A stretch of 64,000 bases of DNA. Origin: Proteiniphilum sp. UBA5384 (GTDB lineage: Bacteria; Bacteroidota; Bacteroidia; Bacteroidales; Dysgonomonadaceae). A program made the translations under genes and the position numbers. The DNA lies in assembly GCF_002410825.1 (NCBI RefSeq), contig NZ_DHOS01000030.1, positions 62,001 to 126,000 on the forward strand. The letters are read 5' to 3'. Positions 43,545-51,341 of this stretch are shown piece after piece. Numbering within the stretch: the first letter of the stretch is position 1; every line of letters begins with the position of its first letter. Under the pieces are notes generated by a model, which did no database searches, was not told the DNA's origin, and saw only the letters and a list, made by a program, of their open reading frames with translations.

Positions 43545-46532
43545 CTAATTCGTTGTTTTAGTGTTTGCTGTTGCTTTCAGGGCTTGATACAACTCTTCCT
43601 GAATGCGCTCCCTGATGTTCAATGTGGATTGACGGTTGGGCGTACGGGAAGGATTTACCCTGTTTGAAAGGAAAATATAGATCATATTATTGACAGGATC
43701 TACCCAGAAGCTTGTGCCGGTGAATCCCGTATGTCCATATACTTCGATGGGTGTTCCTGGGCTGGTGGGGCTGTATCTGCTGTTGGCAGGATCAGGTTTA
43801 TCAAATCCCAGACCACGGCGACTAACACTGCTCTTCGTTTTTGTGAAAAGCTTGACCGTCTCTTCACTGAGATACCGTTCTCCCCCGTATTCTCCTCCAT
43901 TGAGCCACATCTGGTAGAGTTTGGCCAGGTCGTTGGCGCTGGAAAAAAGTCCCGCATTTCCTGAAATTCCACCGAAAAGGGCGGCTCCTTCATCATGTAC
44001 ATATCCACGTACGTGTTGCTTGCGGAAAAATGGATCATCTTCAGTGGCGGGAATCCGTTCAATGGGTATTTGCTTCAGTGGCTGGAAGGTGGTGGTATAA
44101 GCTCCCAGCTTATGGTAAAAATTTTGTTTCACATAACTGTCAAGATCGATTCCTGAAACAGACTCTACGGCTTCCTTCAACAGCATGAAATTCAGGCAGC
44201 TATACCGGTAATTCCCTTTCCGACTCAATGGTGTGTCAATGACCTCTTTCAATAGCTTGTCGTGCATCTTGTCGTTGGCATAAATGCCTTTGGCCACGGG
44301 GAGGTGAAATTCTTCCGATTCACGGGTAGAGATTAGCTCGGGCAGGAATTTATAATCGGTACGGCCCCAGGCTCCTGCATAACGGGCATGGTAAACTGCC
44401 GATTTTTTGCCGAACAATGTGCCGGAATAGCTATTCTCGTCAATGGCTGACGTATAATAGGGAATAAAAGCGGGTACTCCGGTTTCATGTAGTAATAAAG
44501 AACGTATGGTGAGGCTGGCTTTATTGGTTCCTCTGGTCTGCGATAGGAATTTGCTGAGTGGATCCTGAAGACGTATTTTTTTTTCATCATATAATTTCAT
44601 GATGGCAGGAAGTGTGGCAGTAGTCTTGGTAACTGAAGCCAGATCATAAACGGTCTCGTCTGTCACTTCGGGGCTTTCTCCATAATCGAATTTACCAAAT
44701 TCCCTTTCATAAATGACTACCCCGTCTTTTGCCACCAGTATCTGACATCCTGGATAGGCCCGCTGCCTGACTCCTTCCAATGCAATACTTTCTATCTCAC
44801 TGAAATCCTCAGAATACAGTTCCACCTCTTCGGGCATAGAGTAACCCAGACGCATTTTCTCTGTATTCAGCCCGGTTCCTTCCCCGAAAGTTCCTGCCGA
44901 AACCGGCAGTCTCCCACTCATCCCGATTCCTCCGAAAACACCCTGTGCGGCACTCATCTGCGCAAACGCAGTAGTATCATATGCCATTATCACTGTTGCA
45001 GCATTGCCGACCAAATCTTGAAAATTATCCAATCTGTAGGGAGAAGTGAAAAATACCAATACTATTTTTCTGTCTTTCGCCAATTGTTGGAGGGCAGGAG
45101 CATCGACCACGTTATTTGAATGAATGGAGATAATAACTGTATCATATTCCTTTAATCCCTTTATTTCTGATAGGGATGCTGTGGATTGAGTAGTAAATGT
45201 GCTTATTGAGGTATATTTCTTCAGGTATTTGTGAAATATATTATTAGTTGTAGCACCAATAGCTATGGCAGCGATCTTTGTCTCGTCGAGTTTTTTAATC
45301 GGAATCAATTCCTGTTCGTTTTTGAGGAGAGTGACAGCACCATCGTAAATCTTCCGTTGTACCCATTCGGCGGAAGGAGCATTGACACGATTCAGGACGG
45401 TAGAGGTATTGATAGGAACGAATTGGTTAACTCCGAGGATATATTTATAGGAAAGGATTTTCCGCACCTTTGCCTCCAAGAGTGTGGTGGGGATTGTCCC
45501 CTCTTCGATTGCCTTTTTTACTGAGGTGAATTCCTTTCCCTGATTTATCACGCCCAGTATAATGTCATTACCGGCCAGCAATGCTTTTACACTTGCGTGG
45601 GGCTGATCTGAAACACCTTTCATTGCCATCCCATCGGTAAAAGTAAGCCCGGTAAAGCCCATCTCTTCTTTAAGGAGACTGACACCCACTTCAGGAGAAA
45701 GCGATGCAGGCATTCCATTTGTCCCCAATGCCGGTACATCGAGATGTCCCGTCATAATTCCTGATAACCCTGCGTTAATATATTCACGGAAGGGCAGCAG
45801 TTCCACCTCTTCCAGCCGGTTACGGCCATGGAGGATGGTTGGAAGTGCCTTGTGCGAATCTTCTGAAGTATCGCCATGACCGGGTAAATGTTTGGCTACC
45901 GACATTACGCCATTCTCTTCCAGCCCTTTCGAATAAGCAATCCCTTTCTTCGCAACATTTACCGGATTCTCTCCATAAGCACGGGTGCCGATAATAGGAT
46001 TTTTGGGATTACTATGCACATCCAGCGAAGGGGCAAAATTCACATGGATACCCATTTCTTTGCATTGGCGCGCCACCTCTTGCCCGTAAAGTTTTACGAT
46101 CTCCTCATCCTGTATAGCACCAATAATTATATTACGTGGATATTTTGGGGCATCAGACAGTCGCATCGACAGACCCCATTCACCATCGAGACCAATCAGA
46201 AGTGGAATATCGGCAACCTGCTGGGCGTAATTAGTGATATCTGCCTGTTGAGTGACAGTTCCTTTGGAAAAGAGTAGTCCTCCCACTTTCTGGTTCCGGA
46301 TATATCCTGATATTTTTGTCTTCCATCCGCTGCTGGGTTCTACTATGGGCATGAAAAGCTGGCCGATTTTTTCGTCGAGGGACATTTTTGAATATACCGA
46401 ATCAACCCATCGGTCCATTACCTGCTTGTCCGCCTGTCCATACAAACCGGTAGTTATCTGTGCCGTTGTTAGTAATGGACATACAACGGATATATAGAGA
46501 AAAAGTATCTTCCTTATCGTAGGTCCCTTCAT
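43545..46532 (-). CDS. GH3 glycosidase fused to a class C beta-lactamase-type serine hydrolase
   Basis: 995 residues with a signal peptide (MKGPTIRKILFLYISVVCPL). The N-terminal GH3 domain (about 45-380) contains MSVAKHLPGHGDTSEDSHKA, the NagZ-type His-Asp pair, and the nucleophile region LTFTDGMAMKGVSD. A GH3 C-terminal-like domain occupies about 400-570. The C-terminal half (about 590-990) is a penicillin-binding/beta-lactamase fold with the SxxK motif in YDLASVTKTTATLPAIMKLY and HTG in VYGHTGFTGTSFWVDP. The likely role is periplasmic beta-N-acetylglucosaminidase action on cell-wall or amino-sugar fragments plus an esterase or amidase activity. Such fusions are known in Bacteroidetes, but the hydrolase substrate is not. 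Confidence 0.93.
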   Translation of the reverse strand: MKGPTIRKILFLYISVVCPLLTTAQITTGLYGQADKQVMDRWVDSVYSKMSLDEKIGQLFMPIVEPSSGWKTKISGYIRNQKVGGLLFSKGTVTQQADITNYAQQVADIPLLIGLDGEWGLSMRLSDAPKYPRNIIIGAIQDEEIVKLYGQEVARQCKEMGIHVNFAPSLDVHSNPKNPIIGTRAYGENPVNVAKKGIAYSKGLEENGVMSVAKHLPGHGDTSEDSHKALPTILHGRNRLEEVELLPFREYINAGLSGIMTGHLDVPALGTNGMPASLSPEVGVSLLKEEMGFTGLTFTDGMAMKGVSDQPHASVKALLAGNDIILGVINQGKEFTSVKKAIEEGTIPTTLLEAKVRKILSYKYILGVNQFVPINTSTVLNRVNAPSAEWVQRKIYDGAVTLLKNEQELIPIKKLDETKIAAIAIGATTNNIFHKYLKKYTSISTFTTQSTASLSEIKGLKEYDTVIISIHSNNVVDAPALQQLAKDRKIVLVFFTSPYRLDNFQDLVGNAATVIMAYDTTAFAQMSAAQGVFGGIGMSGRLPVSAGTFGEGTGLNTEKMRLGYSMPEEVELYSEDFSEIESIALEGVRQRAYPGCQILVAKDGVVIYEREFGKFDYGESPEVTDETVYDLASVTKTTATLPAIMKLYDEKKIRLQDPLSKFLSQTRGTNKASLTIRSLLLHETGVPAFIPYYTSAIDENSYSGTLFGKKSAVYHARYAGAWGRTDYKFLPELISTRESEEFHLPVAKGIYANDKMHDKLLKEVIDTPLSRKGNYRYSCLNFMLLKEAVESVSGIDLDSYVKQNFYHKLGAYTTTFQPLKQIPIERIPATEDDPFFRKQHVRGYVHDEGAALFGGISGNAGLFSSANDLAKLYQMWLNGGEYGGERYLSEETVKLFTKTKSSVSRRGLGFDKPDPANSRYSPTSPGTPIEVYGHTGFTGTSFWVDPVNNMIYIFLSNRVNPSRTPNRQSTLNIRERIQEELYQALKATANTKTTN

Positions 46533-46666
46533 AATTATTCTCTTCTTATCTTAATTGTAAATTTATTATTTTTAGCTAGTTATATAAATGTGTAAGTTCT
46601 ATTATTAAATCAAACTCAATCAATCTCCCTTGAATCAACACATCTCCAAATTATCACATCATCGAA

Positions 46667-47500
46667 TTATCTTTCGGTTTTTTCCAGTTCCACATCAATC
46701 TTTCCCACATATCTCCCGCGGCCATTGGTCTGATAAATCATTACATCTTTATTGTCCAGATTCTTACGTATCTCCGGTTCTTTCATATAAGTATGACTAT
46801 GCCCTCCAATGATCAGGTCGATATGGCGGGTAGATTCGGCCAGTTTTTGGTCTTGCTGGTAGCCAAGATGGGAAAGGCAGATCACCATATCGCAATTTTG
46901 TTGCGAACGAAGCTGTCCGGCCAGTTTATTGGCGGTCTTTACCGGATCAAGAAATTTCATTCCCTTGTAATTTTCGGCAGCAATTAATCCCTGAGGTTTT
47001 ACACATATACCGATAATACCGATCCGCACACCATCTTTTTTCAGGATTACATAGGGTTTTACTAAATTGGCCAATCCTGTCTGAGAGAAATCGTAGTTAC
47101 TGGTGATAACGGGAAAATCAGCTTTGCGGATTATCTCTTCAAGTACCTCCAATCCGTAATCGAATTCATGATTGCCTAATGTGGCTGCATCGTATTTCAT
47201 CAGGTTCATCGCTTTTACTTCTACTTCCCCTTTGAAAAGATTGAAATAGGGTGTACCTTGTACAAAATCACCTGCATCTAAAAGAAGTACATTTCTGTTT
47301 TCTCTTCTCACTTCATTGATAAATGATGCCCGTCGTTCCACTCCGCCTTTGCCCGGAGCTGTCTTGTCTGTTTTGGGTAGAGGTTCAATACGGCTATGGG
47401 TATCATTGGTGTGGAGAATGACAATTCTTTTCTGGGAAAAAACCGGAGAGGAGAATAGTAGGGCGAGGCAGAGTATGATGATGTTATTTGTTGAATGCAT
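46667..47500 (-). CDS. 5'-Nucleotidase metallophosphatase domain protein (N-terminal half)
   Basis: 277 residues with a signal peptide (NIIILCLALLFSSPVFS). Calcineurin-like phosphatase motifs are complete: ILHTNDTHSRIEP, LLLDAGDFVQGTPY, TLGNHEFDYGLEVLEE, VICLSHLGYQ and LIIGGHSHTY. In UshA/CD73-type enzymes this domain is followed by a 5_nucleotid_C domain in the same chain. Here that part is encoded by the separate gene at 47567-48316. It would be a periplasmic enzyme dephosphorylating nucleotides or sugar-nucleotides. Confidence 0.93.
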   Translation of the reverse strand: MHSTNNIIILCLALLFSSPVFSQKRIVILHTNDTHSRIEPLPKTDKTAPGKGGVERRASFINEVRRENRNVLLLDAGDFVQGTPYFNLFKGEVEVKAMNLMKYDAATLGNHEFDYGLEVLEEIIRKADFPVITSNYDFSQTGLANLVKPYVILKKDGVRIGIIGICVKPQGLIAAENYKGMKFLDPVKTANKLAGQLRSQQNCDMVICLSHLGYQQDQKLAESTRHIDLIIGGHSHTYMKEPEIRKNLDNKDVMIYQTNGRGRYVGKIDVELEKTER

Positions 47501-47550
47501 TTTTATTTGAATAGTTAATTTATTGATGTGTTGATTAATGAGTAGATTTG

Positions 47551-47566
47551 TCCCGACTTATCGGGA
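47551..47566 (-). other. Small intercistronic hairpin
   Basis: TCCCGA-CTTA-TCGGGA directly abuts the stop codon of the 5'-nucleotidase C-terminal gene, in the 66-bp gap before the phosphatase gene. It may tune the ratio of the two products. Confidence 0.45.
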
Positions 47567-48316
47567 TCACCGAACCGTGATGCGACCATCGAGAGTAGAT
47601 TCGACTTCATCTCCGCGCCGGGTCTGTTCCTGTACCCAATCAATCATCACGTCGCGTAGCGTGACGCCGCTATTGACGCTGGTGACAGCATTGTGAAAAG
47701 CACTCATATTGTCATTCCCCTCAGCCAAATAGTCGAGCGTGACGATATGATAGATTTTGTCTTTGTCAATAGTTTTTCCGTCGACGGTGACACTTTTTAC
47801 TTTATTCTTTTCGATAATCAATTTTACATTCGACGATATACCTGCACCGCCGATACGGGCATATGCATCGAACATCTTTTTCAGGTCGCTGCCTTTCAGA
47901 TCGAGAAAGGTGATGGTATTGTCGAACGAGTAAATTTCGTAGAGGTTGCCAATAGTTATATCCCCGGCGGGCAAAGTGGCGCGATGTCCGTGGACGTTCA
48001 TCACCCCCATATCTGCTCCCTCGGGCAAATGCTCATCTCCGTACGCTTTCATTACATCCGAGGTGAGATTTGTTAACAAACTCTCGGGTCTTTTGTAGTC
48101 CATAAGCTGTGCTGATTTACCGATCACTACGTTCATTTCCCGGTCAAGTTCCGTTTTATAGGATTCAATGAGTGTTTCCATCTCCCGGTCGGGGTCTGCA
48201 TCGAACGAGGAGTTCATCTCGACGATAGTGCCGGACATTTCTGTAATCCGGTATTGTTGATTGCATGAAAGCAGGATGATGGCTGTAATGGCAATCCATA
48301 TTGTTTTTAATTGCAT
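47567..48316 (-). CDS. 5'-Nucleotidase C-terminal domain lipoprotein
   Basis: 249 residues. Lipoprotein signal IWIAITAIILLSC. The body matches the 5_nucleotid_C substrate-binding domain: PESLLTNLTSDVMKAYGDEH, ADMGVMNVHGHRATLPAGDI followed by TIGNLYEIYSFDNTITFLDL, and KIYHIVTLDYLAEGNDNMSA. It supplies the base-stacking half of the nucleotidase whose metal half is encoded 66 bp downstream. The two genes share strand and probably transcript. The split is common in Bacteroidales as far as I know, so it is likely natural rather than a mutation. Confidence 0.92.
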   Translation of the reverse strand: MQLKTIWIAITAIILLSCNQQYRITEMSGTIVEMNSSFDADPDREMETLIESYKTELDREMNVVIGKSAQLMDYKRPESLLTNLTSDVMKAYGDEHLPEGADMGVMNVHGHRATLPAGDITIGNLYEIYSFDNTITFLDLKGSDLKKMFDAYARIGGAGISSNVKLIIEKNKVKSVTVDGKTIDKDKIYHIVTLDYLAEGNDNMSAFHNAVTSVNSGVTLRDVMIDWVQEQTRRGDEVESTLDGRITVR

Positions 48317-48343
48317 ATCACAAATATATTAATTTCAACAGGT

Positions 48344-48374
48344 CAAAAGTACGTTTTTTTACCTTTCGCATCAA
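48344..48374 (-). promoter_or_regulatory. Promoter of the split 5'-nucleotidase operon
   Basis: On the minus strand TTG (48372-48374), a 20-nt spacer and TACTTTTG (48344-48351) match the Bacteroidetes pattern, ending 27 bp before the ATG at 48316. Confidence 0.65.
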
Positions 48375-48436
48375 GGTAAAGCGCAAAAAATAAACATTAA
48401 ATTGTATTTTATATATCAGATTTAAAGAAATTTTCC

Positions 48437-48444
48437 TACCTTTG
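48437..48444 (+). promoter_or_regulatory. -7 promoter element of rplS
   Basis: TACCTTTG fits TAnnTTTG, giving a leader of about 80 nt before the ATG at 48530. In the leader ACGCAAT (48455-48461) can pair with ATTGCGT (48485-48491). The -33 region is only AT-rich. Confidence 0.55.
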
Positions 48445-48529
48445 CATTCGCTTTACGCAATCTCTGTCGGTAACATGCCGTTATATTGCGTTGAAAGGGT
48501 TAATTATTAACATAAAGCTTGATTAAAAG

Positions 48530-48880
48530 ATGGATTTAATAAAAATCGCGGAAGAGTCTTTCGCGGGAGAAAAGAAAGAATTTCCCAAATTCAAGAGTGG
48601 TGACACGATCACGGTAGCTTATCGTATTGCGGAAGGGAATAAAGAGCGTATACAGCAATATAGGGGTGTGGTAATCAAGATCGCCGGTCATGGTGATGCC
48701 AAGCGTTTTACAGTTAGAAAAATGTCTGATAATATAGGTGTAGAGCGTATCTTCCCGATGAATTCTCCATTCATTGACAATATCGTACTCAACAGCGAAG
48801 GGAAAGTACGCAGGACTAAACTGTATTACCTGCGTAATCTGAGGGGAAAAGCTGCCCGAATCAAGAAAAAAGTATATTAA
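48530..48880 (+). CDS. rplS: 50S ribosomal protein L19
   Basis: 116 residues, the standard length. Typical L19 sequence: FPKFKSGDTITVAYRIAEGN, RIQQYRGVVIKIAGHGDAKR, FTVRKMSDNIGVERIFPMNS and KLYYLRNLRGKAARIKKKVY. It sits at the 30S-50S interface. It stands alone here, without the rpsP-rimM-trmD neighbours seen in Proteobacteria and Firmicutes, and has its own promoter and terminator. Confidence 0.98.
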   Translation: MDLIKIAEESFAGEKKEFPKFKSGDTITVAYRIAEGNKERIQQYRGVVIKIAGHGDAKRFTVRKMSDNIGVERIFPMNSPFIDNIVLNSEGKVRRTKLYYLRNLRGKAARIKKKVY

Positions 48881-48905
48881 CGACTTGCAGTGAGAAAAGA
48901 TATAT

Positions 48906-48936
48906 AAGCTCCGGATTTTTTCGGAGCTTTTTTTGT
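48906..48936 (+). terminator. Rho-independent terminator of rplS
   Basis: AAGCTCCG (48906-48913) pairs perfectly with CGGAGCTT (48922-48929), followed by a T run. Confidence 0.9.
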
Positions 48937-48964
48937 AGTTTGCAGTAGTATTTCATTATTTTTG
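48932..48964 (+). promoter_or_regulatory. Promoter of recO
   Basis: TTTG (48932-48935), a 21-nt spacer and TATTTTTG (48957-48964) match the Bacteroidetes consensus. The -33 lies in the T tract of the rplS terminator. The recO ATG is at 48997. Confidence 0.6.
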
Positions 48965-48996
48965 TCGTACTGTTTTTATTCACGGTAGCCTGAGGC

Positions 48997-49719
48997 ATGT
49001 TATTCAAAACAGAAGGTATAGTACTTGGGGTCAATTCTTATAGCGATACTTACTCTATCGCACATCTCTTTACGCGTGATTTTGGTAGGGTTTCCTATCT
49101 GCTGCCGATATCTCGTGGAAAAAGGATAAAAATACGTAATTCTCTTTTCTTTCCATTATCGGTCTTGTATCTGGAGGTAGAGCATATGCCATTGCGCGAT
49201 GTGCAGCGGTTGAAAGAGGTAGAGAGGCAATTCCCGTTATATGAGTTATGCACCCATATCACCAAAGTGTCACTGGCCTTTTTTATTTCGGAGTTTTTAT
49301 CGTTTGTCCTCCGGGAATCGGATAATAATGAATCGACCTTCGATTATCTGAAAAATTCAATAGAGATACTGGAAGCCACAGAAAAAGGATTGGCTAATTT
49401 TCATCTGGCGCTTATGATGGGATTAACCCGCTTTTTGGGAATCTATCCCAATGCGGAATTTCTTGACGAACACTCCTATTTCGACCTGCAACACGGTGAG
49501 TTTGTAGTAAATGAACCGATGCATACCTATTATCTGAATAAGAAAGAAAGTGCGTATCTACGTGACCTTTATCGCATCAATTATGGCAATATGCATCTTT
49601 TTAAATTGTCGCGAAATAATCGTAATGAGATTGCGGACCAGTTGTTGGATTATTACCGGTTACATACATATAATTTTCCGCCGCTGAAATCGTTGGAAGT
49701 TCTGAGGAAATTGGGATGA
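48997..49719 (+). CDS. recO: DNA repair protein RecO
   Basis: 240 residues: N-terminal OB-fold (about 1-80, MLFKTEGIVLGVNSYSDTYS, LFTRDFGRVSYLLPISRGKR) and a helical C-terminal domain (GLANFHLALMMGLTRFLGIY, then PNAEFLDEHSYFDLQHGEFV). It loads RecA in the RecFOR pathway. The four-cysteine zinc site of some RecO proteins is not visible, as expected for Bacteroidetes forms. Confidence 0.94.
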   Translation: MLFKTEGIVLGVNSYSDTYSIAHLFTRDFGRVSYLLPISRGKRIKIRNSLFFPLSVLYLEVEHMPLRDVQRLKEVERQFPLYELCTHITKVSLAFFISEFLSFVLRESDNNESTFDYLKNSIEILEATEKGLANFHLALMMGLTRFLGIYPNAEFLDEHSYFDLQHGEFVVNEPMHTYYLNKKESAYLRDLYRINYGNMHLFKLSRNNRNEIADQLLDYYRLHTYNFPPLKSLEVLRKLG

Positions 49720-49780
49720 TGCACAATTGACAATGGGAAATTAGGCGCCTCACCACCTCACCGCTCAGGTACTAAACCAC

Positions 49781-50410
49781 TTATTTATACACTTGGAAAA
49801 CAATCACCCTGCCTTTAGGATCGATACTAAAAGAATCTCCCAATGATTCATTCAATGTCCCTTGCCACCAGTTTGTCAATATTCTTCCATTGATCTCATA
49901 CTTAAGGTTGTACGTCGTGAGTTCTTTGGGGTCGATGGCGAAAATAGAAACCCGTTCTTCCTTATAGCTCTTGAATGCCGTAAAAGATTGAATAGGGGTA
50001 AAAATACCCCAGTCGGTAACCATCACTATTTTTGCCATCTCTTCATAGTCGGCTAATAATGAGATGTTGCCGATGGTATGATCTTCCCGCCTTCCGGTCC
50101 CTCCCACAATTACTATCTCTTGCCTGCCGTTCTCGACACAAAACCGTACTGATTTAGTGAGATCATTGGTTTCCTGATCAGAGTCGGGATGAAGGATATC
50201 AACAAAACGGTTCTTATTTTCTTCTGAGATGGAGTCACAATCACCTACAATTGCATCCGGCATTCCACCACGGGCAATAAAGTCATTGACGGCACCGTCG
50301 CAACAGACAATATACTCAGCGTCCCGGATATAGGAGAGGGGTACCGGATGTTTTGGAAATCGCCCATTGGCAATGATGACAGCAGTCGTGGCAGATTTAT
50401 TTCTATTCAT
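49781..50410 (-). CDS. Thiamine pyrophosphokinase
   Basis: 209 residues: AEYIVCCDGAVNDFIARGGM, AIVGDCDSISEENKNRF, DQETNDLTKSVRFCVENG and IVIVGGTGRREDHTIGNISL, which are the TPK catalytic-domain motifs, then a small beta domain that binds thiamine. It makes thiamine diphosphate, the cofactor of the E1 enzyme encoded at 55-57 kb. In many Bacteroidetes the gene is coupled to a PnuC-type thiamine transporter; here a PnuC-family gene lies 11 kb away. TACCTTTG on the minus strand (50465-50472) could be its -7 element. No TPP riboswitch was seen upstream. Confidence 0.93.
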   Translation of the reverse strand: MNRNKSATTAVIIANGRFPKHPVPLSYIRDAEYIVCCDGAVNDFIARGGMPDAIVGDCDSISEENKNRFVDILHPDSDQETNDLTKSVRFCVENGRQEIVIVGGTGRREDHTIGNISLLADYEEMAKIVMVTDWGIFTPIQSFTAFKSYKEERVSIFAIDPKELTTYNLKYEINGRILTNWWQGTLNESLGDSFSIDPKGRVIVFQVYK

Positions 50411-50535
50411 CTTCTATCTCTTATCTCTTTGGTTCTATACTCTTGTCGAATGAAATTATTGCCACAAAGGTATAAAAGAAGGATTAATGAAAGATACCTA
50501 TAGGAATAAATTCCACAATTACTTTATGAAATCGA

Positions 50536-51264
50536 TCACACTCTTTCCAGTTTCTCCTCCAATTGAATCGATTTTGGAAATAAAATGTTATTTTCCAGAT
50601 GAATATGCCGATGCAAGTCTTCTTCAAATTCTTTCAGCAGGCTGAGTGTCACCCTATAGGTATTGCAAGCATCTTCGGGCGGAGTATAATTCCCTGTCAA
50701 TTCACTGATTCTCCTGAAGCGCTCACCTTCTGCGGTATGTTCCTGTTCCATTTGGGTGATGTAGGCAGCGGCTGATCCTAATCCGGTCTGTGGCCTTTTC
50801 CCATCGGATAATTGGGCTCTTACCAAGAGACGGATGTAGGGAAACAGCATCAATTCCTCTTTTTTCATGTGTGCTGAGAGATCTGCCGCCGAGTCGAAGA
50901 AGAGTTGCTCCACTTCGGTCAATTCGGGGTGGTTATCGCTGTGAACCCTTACCACTTTTTGAAGGAAAGGTGTGATTTCCGGAATCTTTTTCTCCACATA
51001 GCGGTGGTGCGTTTTCTCTATGTAATCGGTCAGTAGGTCGAGTGGGAAAGCATTGACGTTGATATCTCCTGCTGCCTTTTCGTTGATTACTTCGGAGAGT
51101 TCACCGATCAACCGGTTTTCATCGATTTGTTTTTGACGGCAGGCGTCGGCTATCGTCCTGTTTCCATTGCAGCAGAAATCTATATTGTATTTTTTGAATA
51201 CTGAGGCAGCTTTGTAGTTCTCTGCTACGAGTTTGCCTATGATGCTTTGATTGTTTATGTCCAT
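50536..51264 (-). CDS. ric: Iron-sulfur cluster repair di-iron protein (Ric/ScdA/YtfE type)
   Basis: 242 residues: N-terminal ScdA_N domain (about 5-60, AASVFKKYNIDFCCNGNRTI with the Cys-Cys pair) and a hemerythrin-like four-helix domain with His and Glu ligands (IEKTHHRYVEKKI, VHSDNHPELTEVEQ, LSAHMKKEELMLFPYI, EQEHTAEGERFRRI and HRHIHLENNILFPKS). Ric proteins restore or protect Fe-S clusters under nitric oxide and oxidative stress. It is directly upstream of the NO reductase gene on the same strand, as part of a nitrosative-stress set. Confidence 0.95.
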   Translation of the reverse strand: MDINNQSIIGKLVAENYKAASVFKKYNIDFCCNGNRTIADACRQKQIDENRLIGELSEVINEKAAGDINVNAFPLDLLTDYIEKTHHRYVEKKIPEITPFLQKVVRVHSDNHPELTEVEQLFFDSAADLSAHMKKEELMLFPYIRLLVRAQLSDGKRPQTGLGSAAAYITQMEQEHTAEGERFRRISELTGNYTPPEDACNTYRVTLSLLKEFEEDLHRHIHLENNILFPKSIQLEEKLERV

Positions 51265-51341
51265 ATTATAAATATTTTAAAGAGCTTCCTCCGCTCTATA
51301 TTTGGAATGAACCGGAGGAAAGGCTCGTAAGTGAATAATTA

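Noticed and set aside
50411..50535. TPP riboswitch upstream of thiamine pyrophosphokinase
   Set aside because: No CUGAGA-type or other conserved thi-box core was found in the short spacer.
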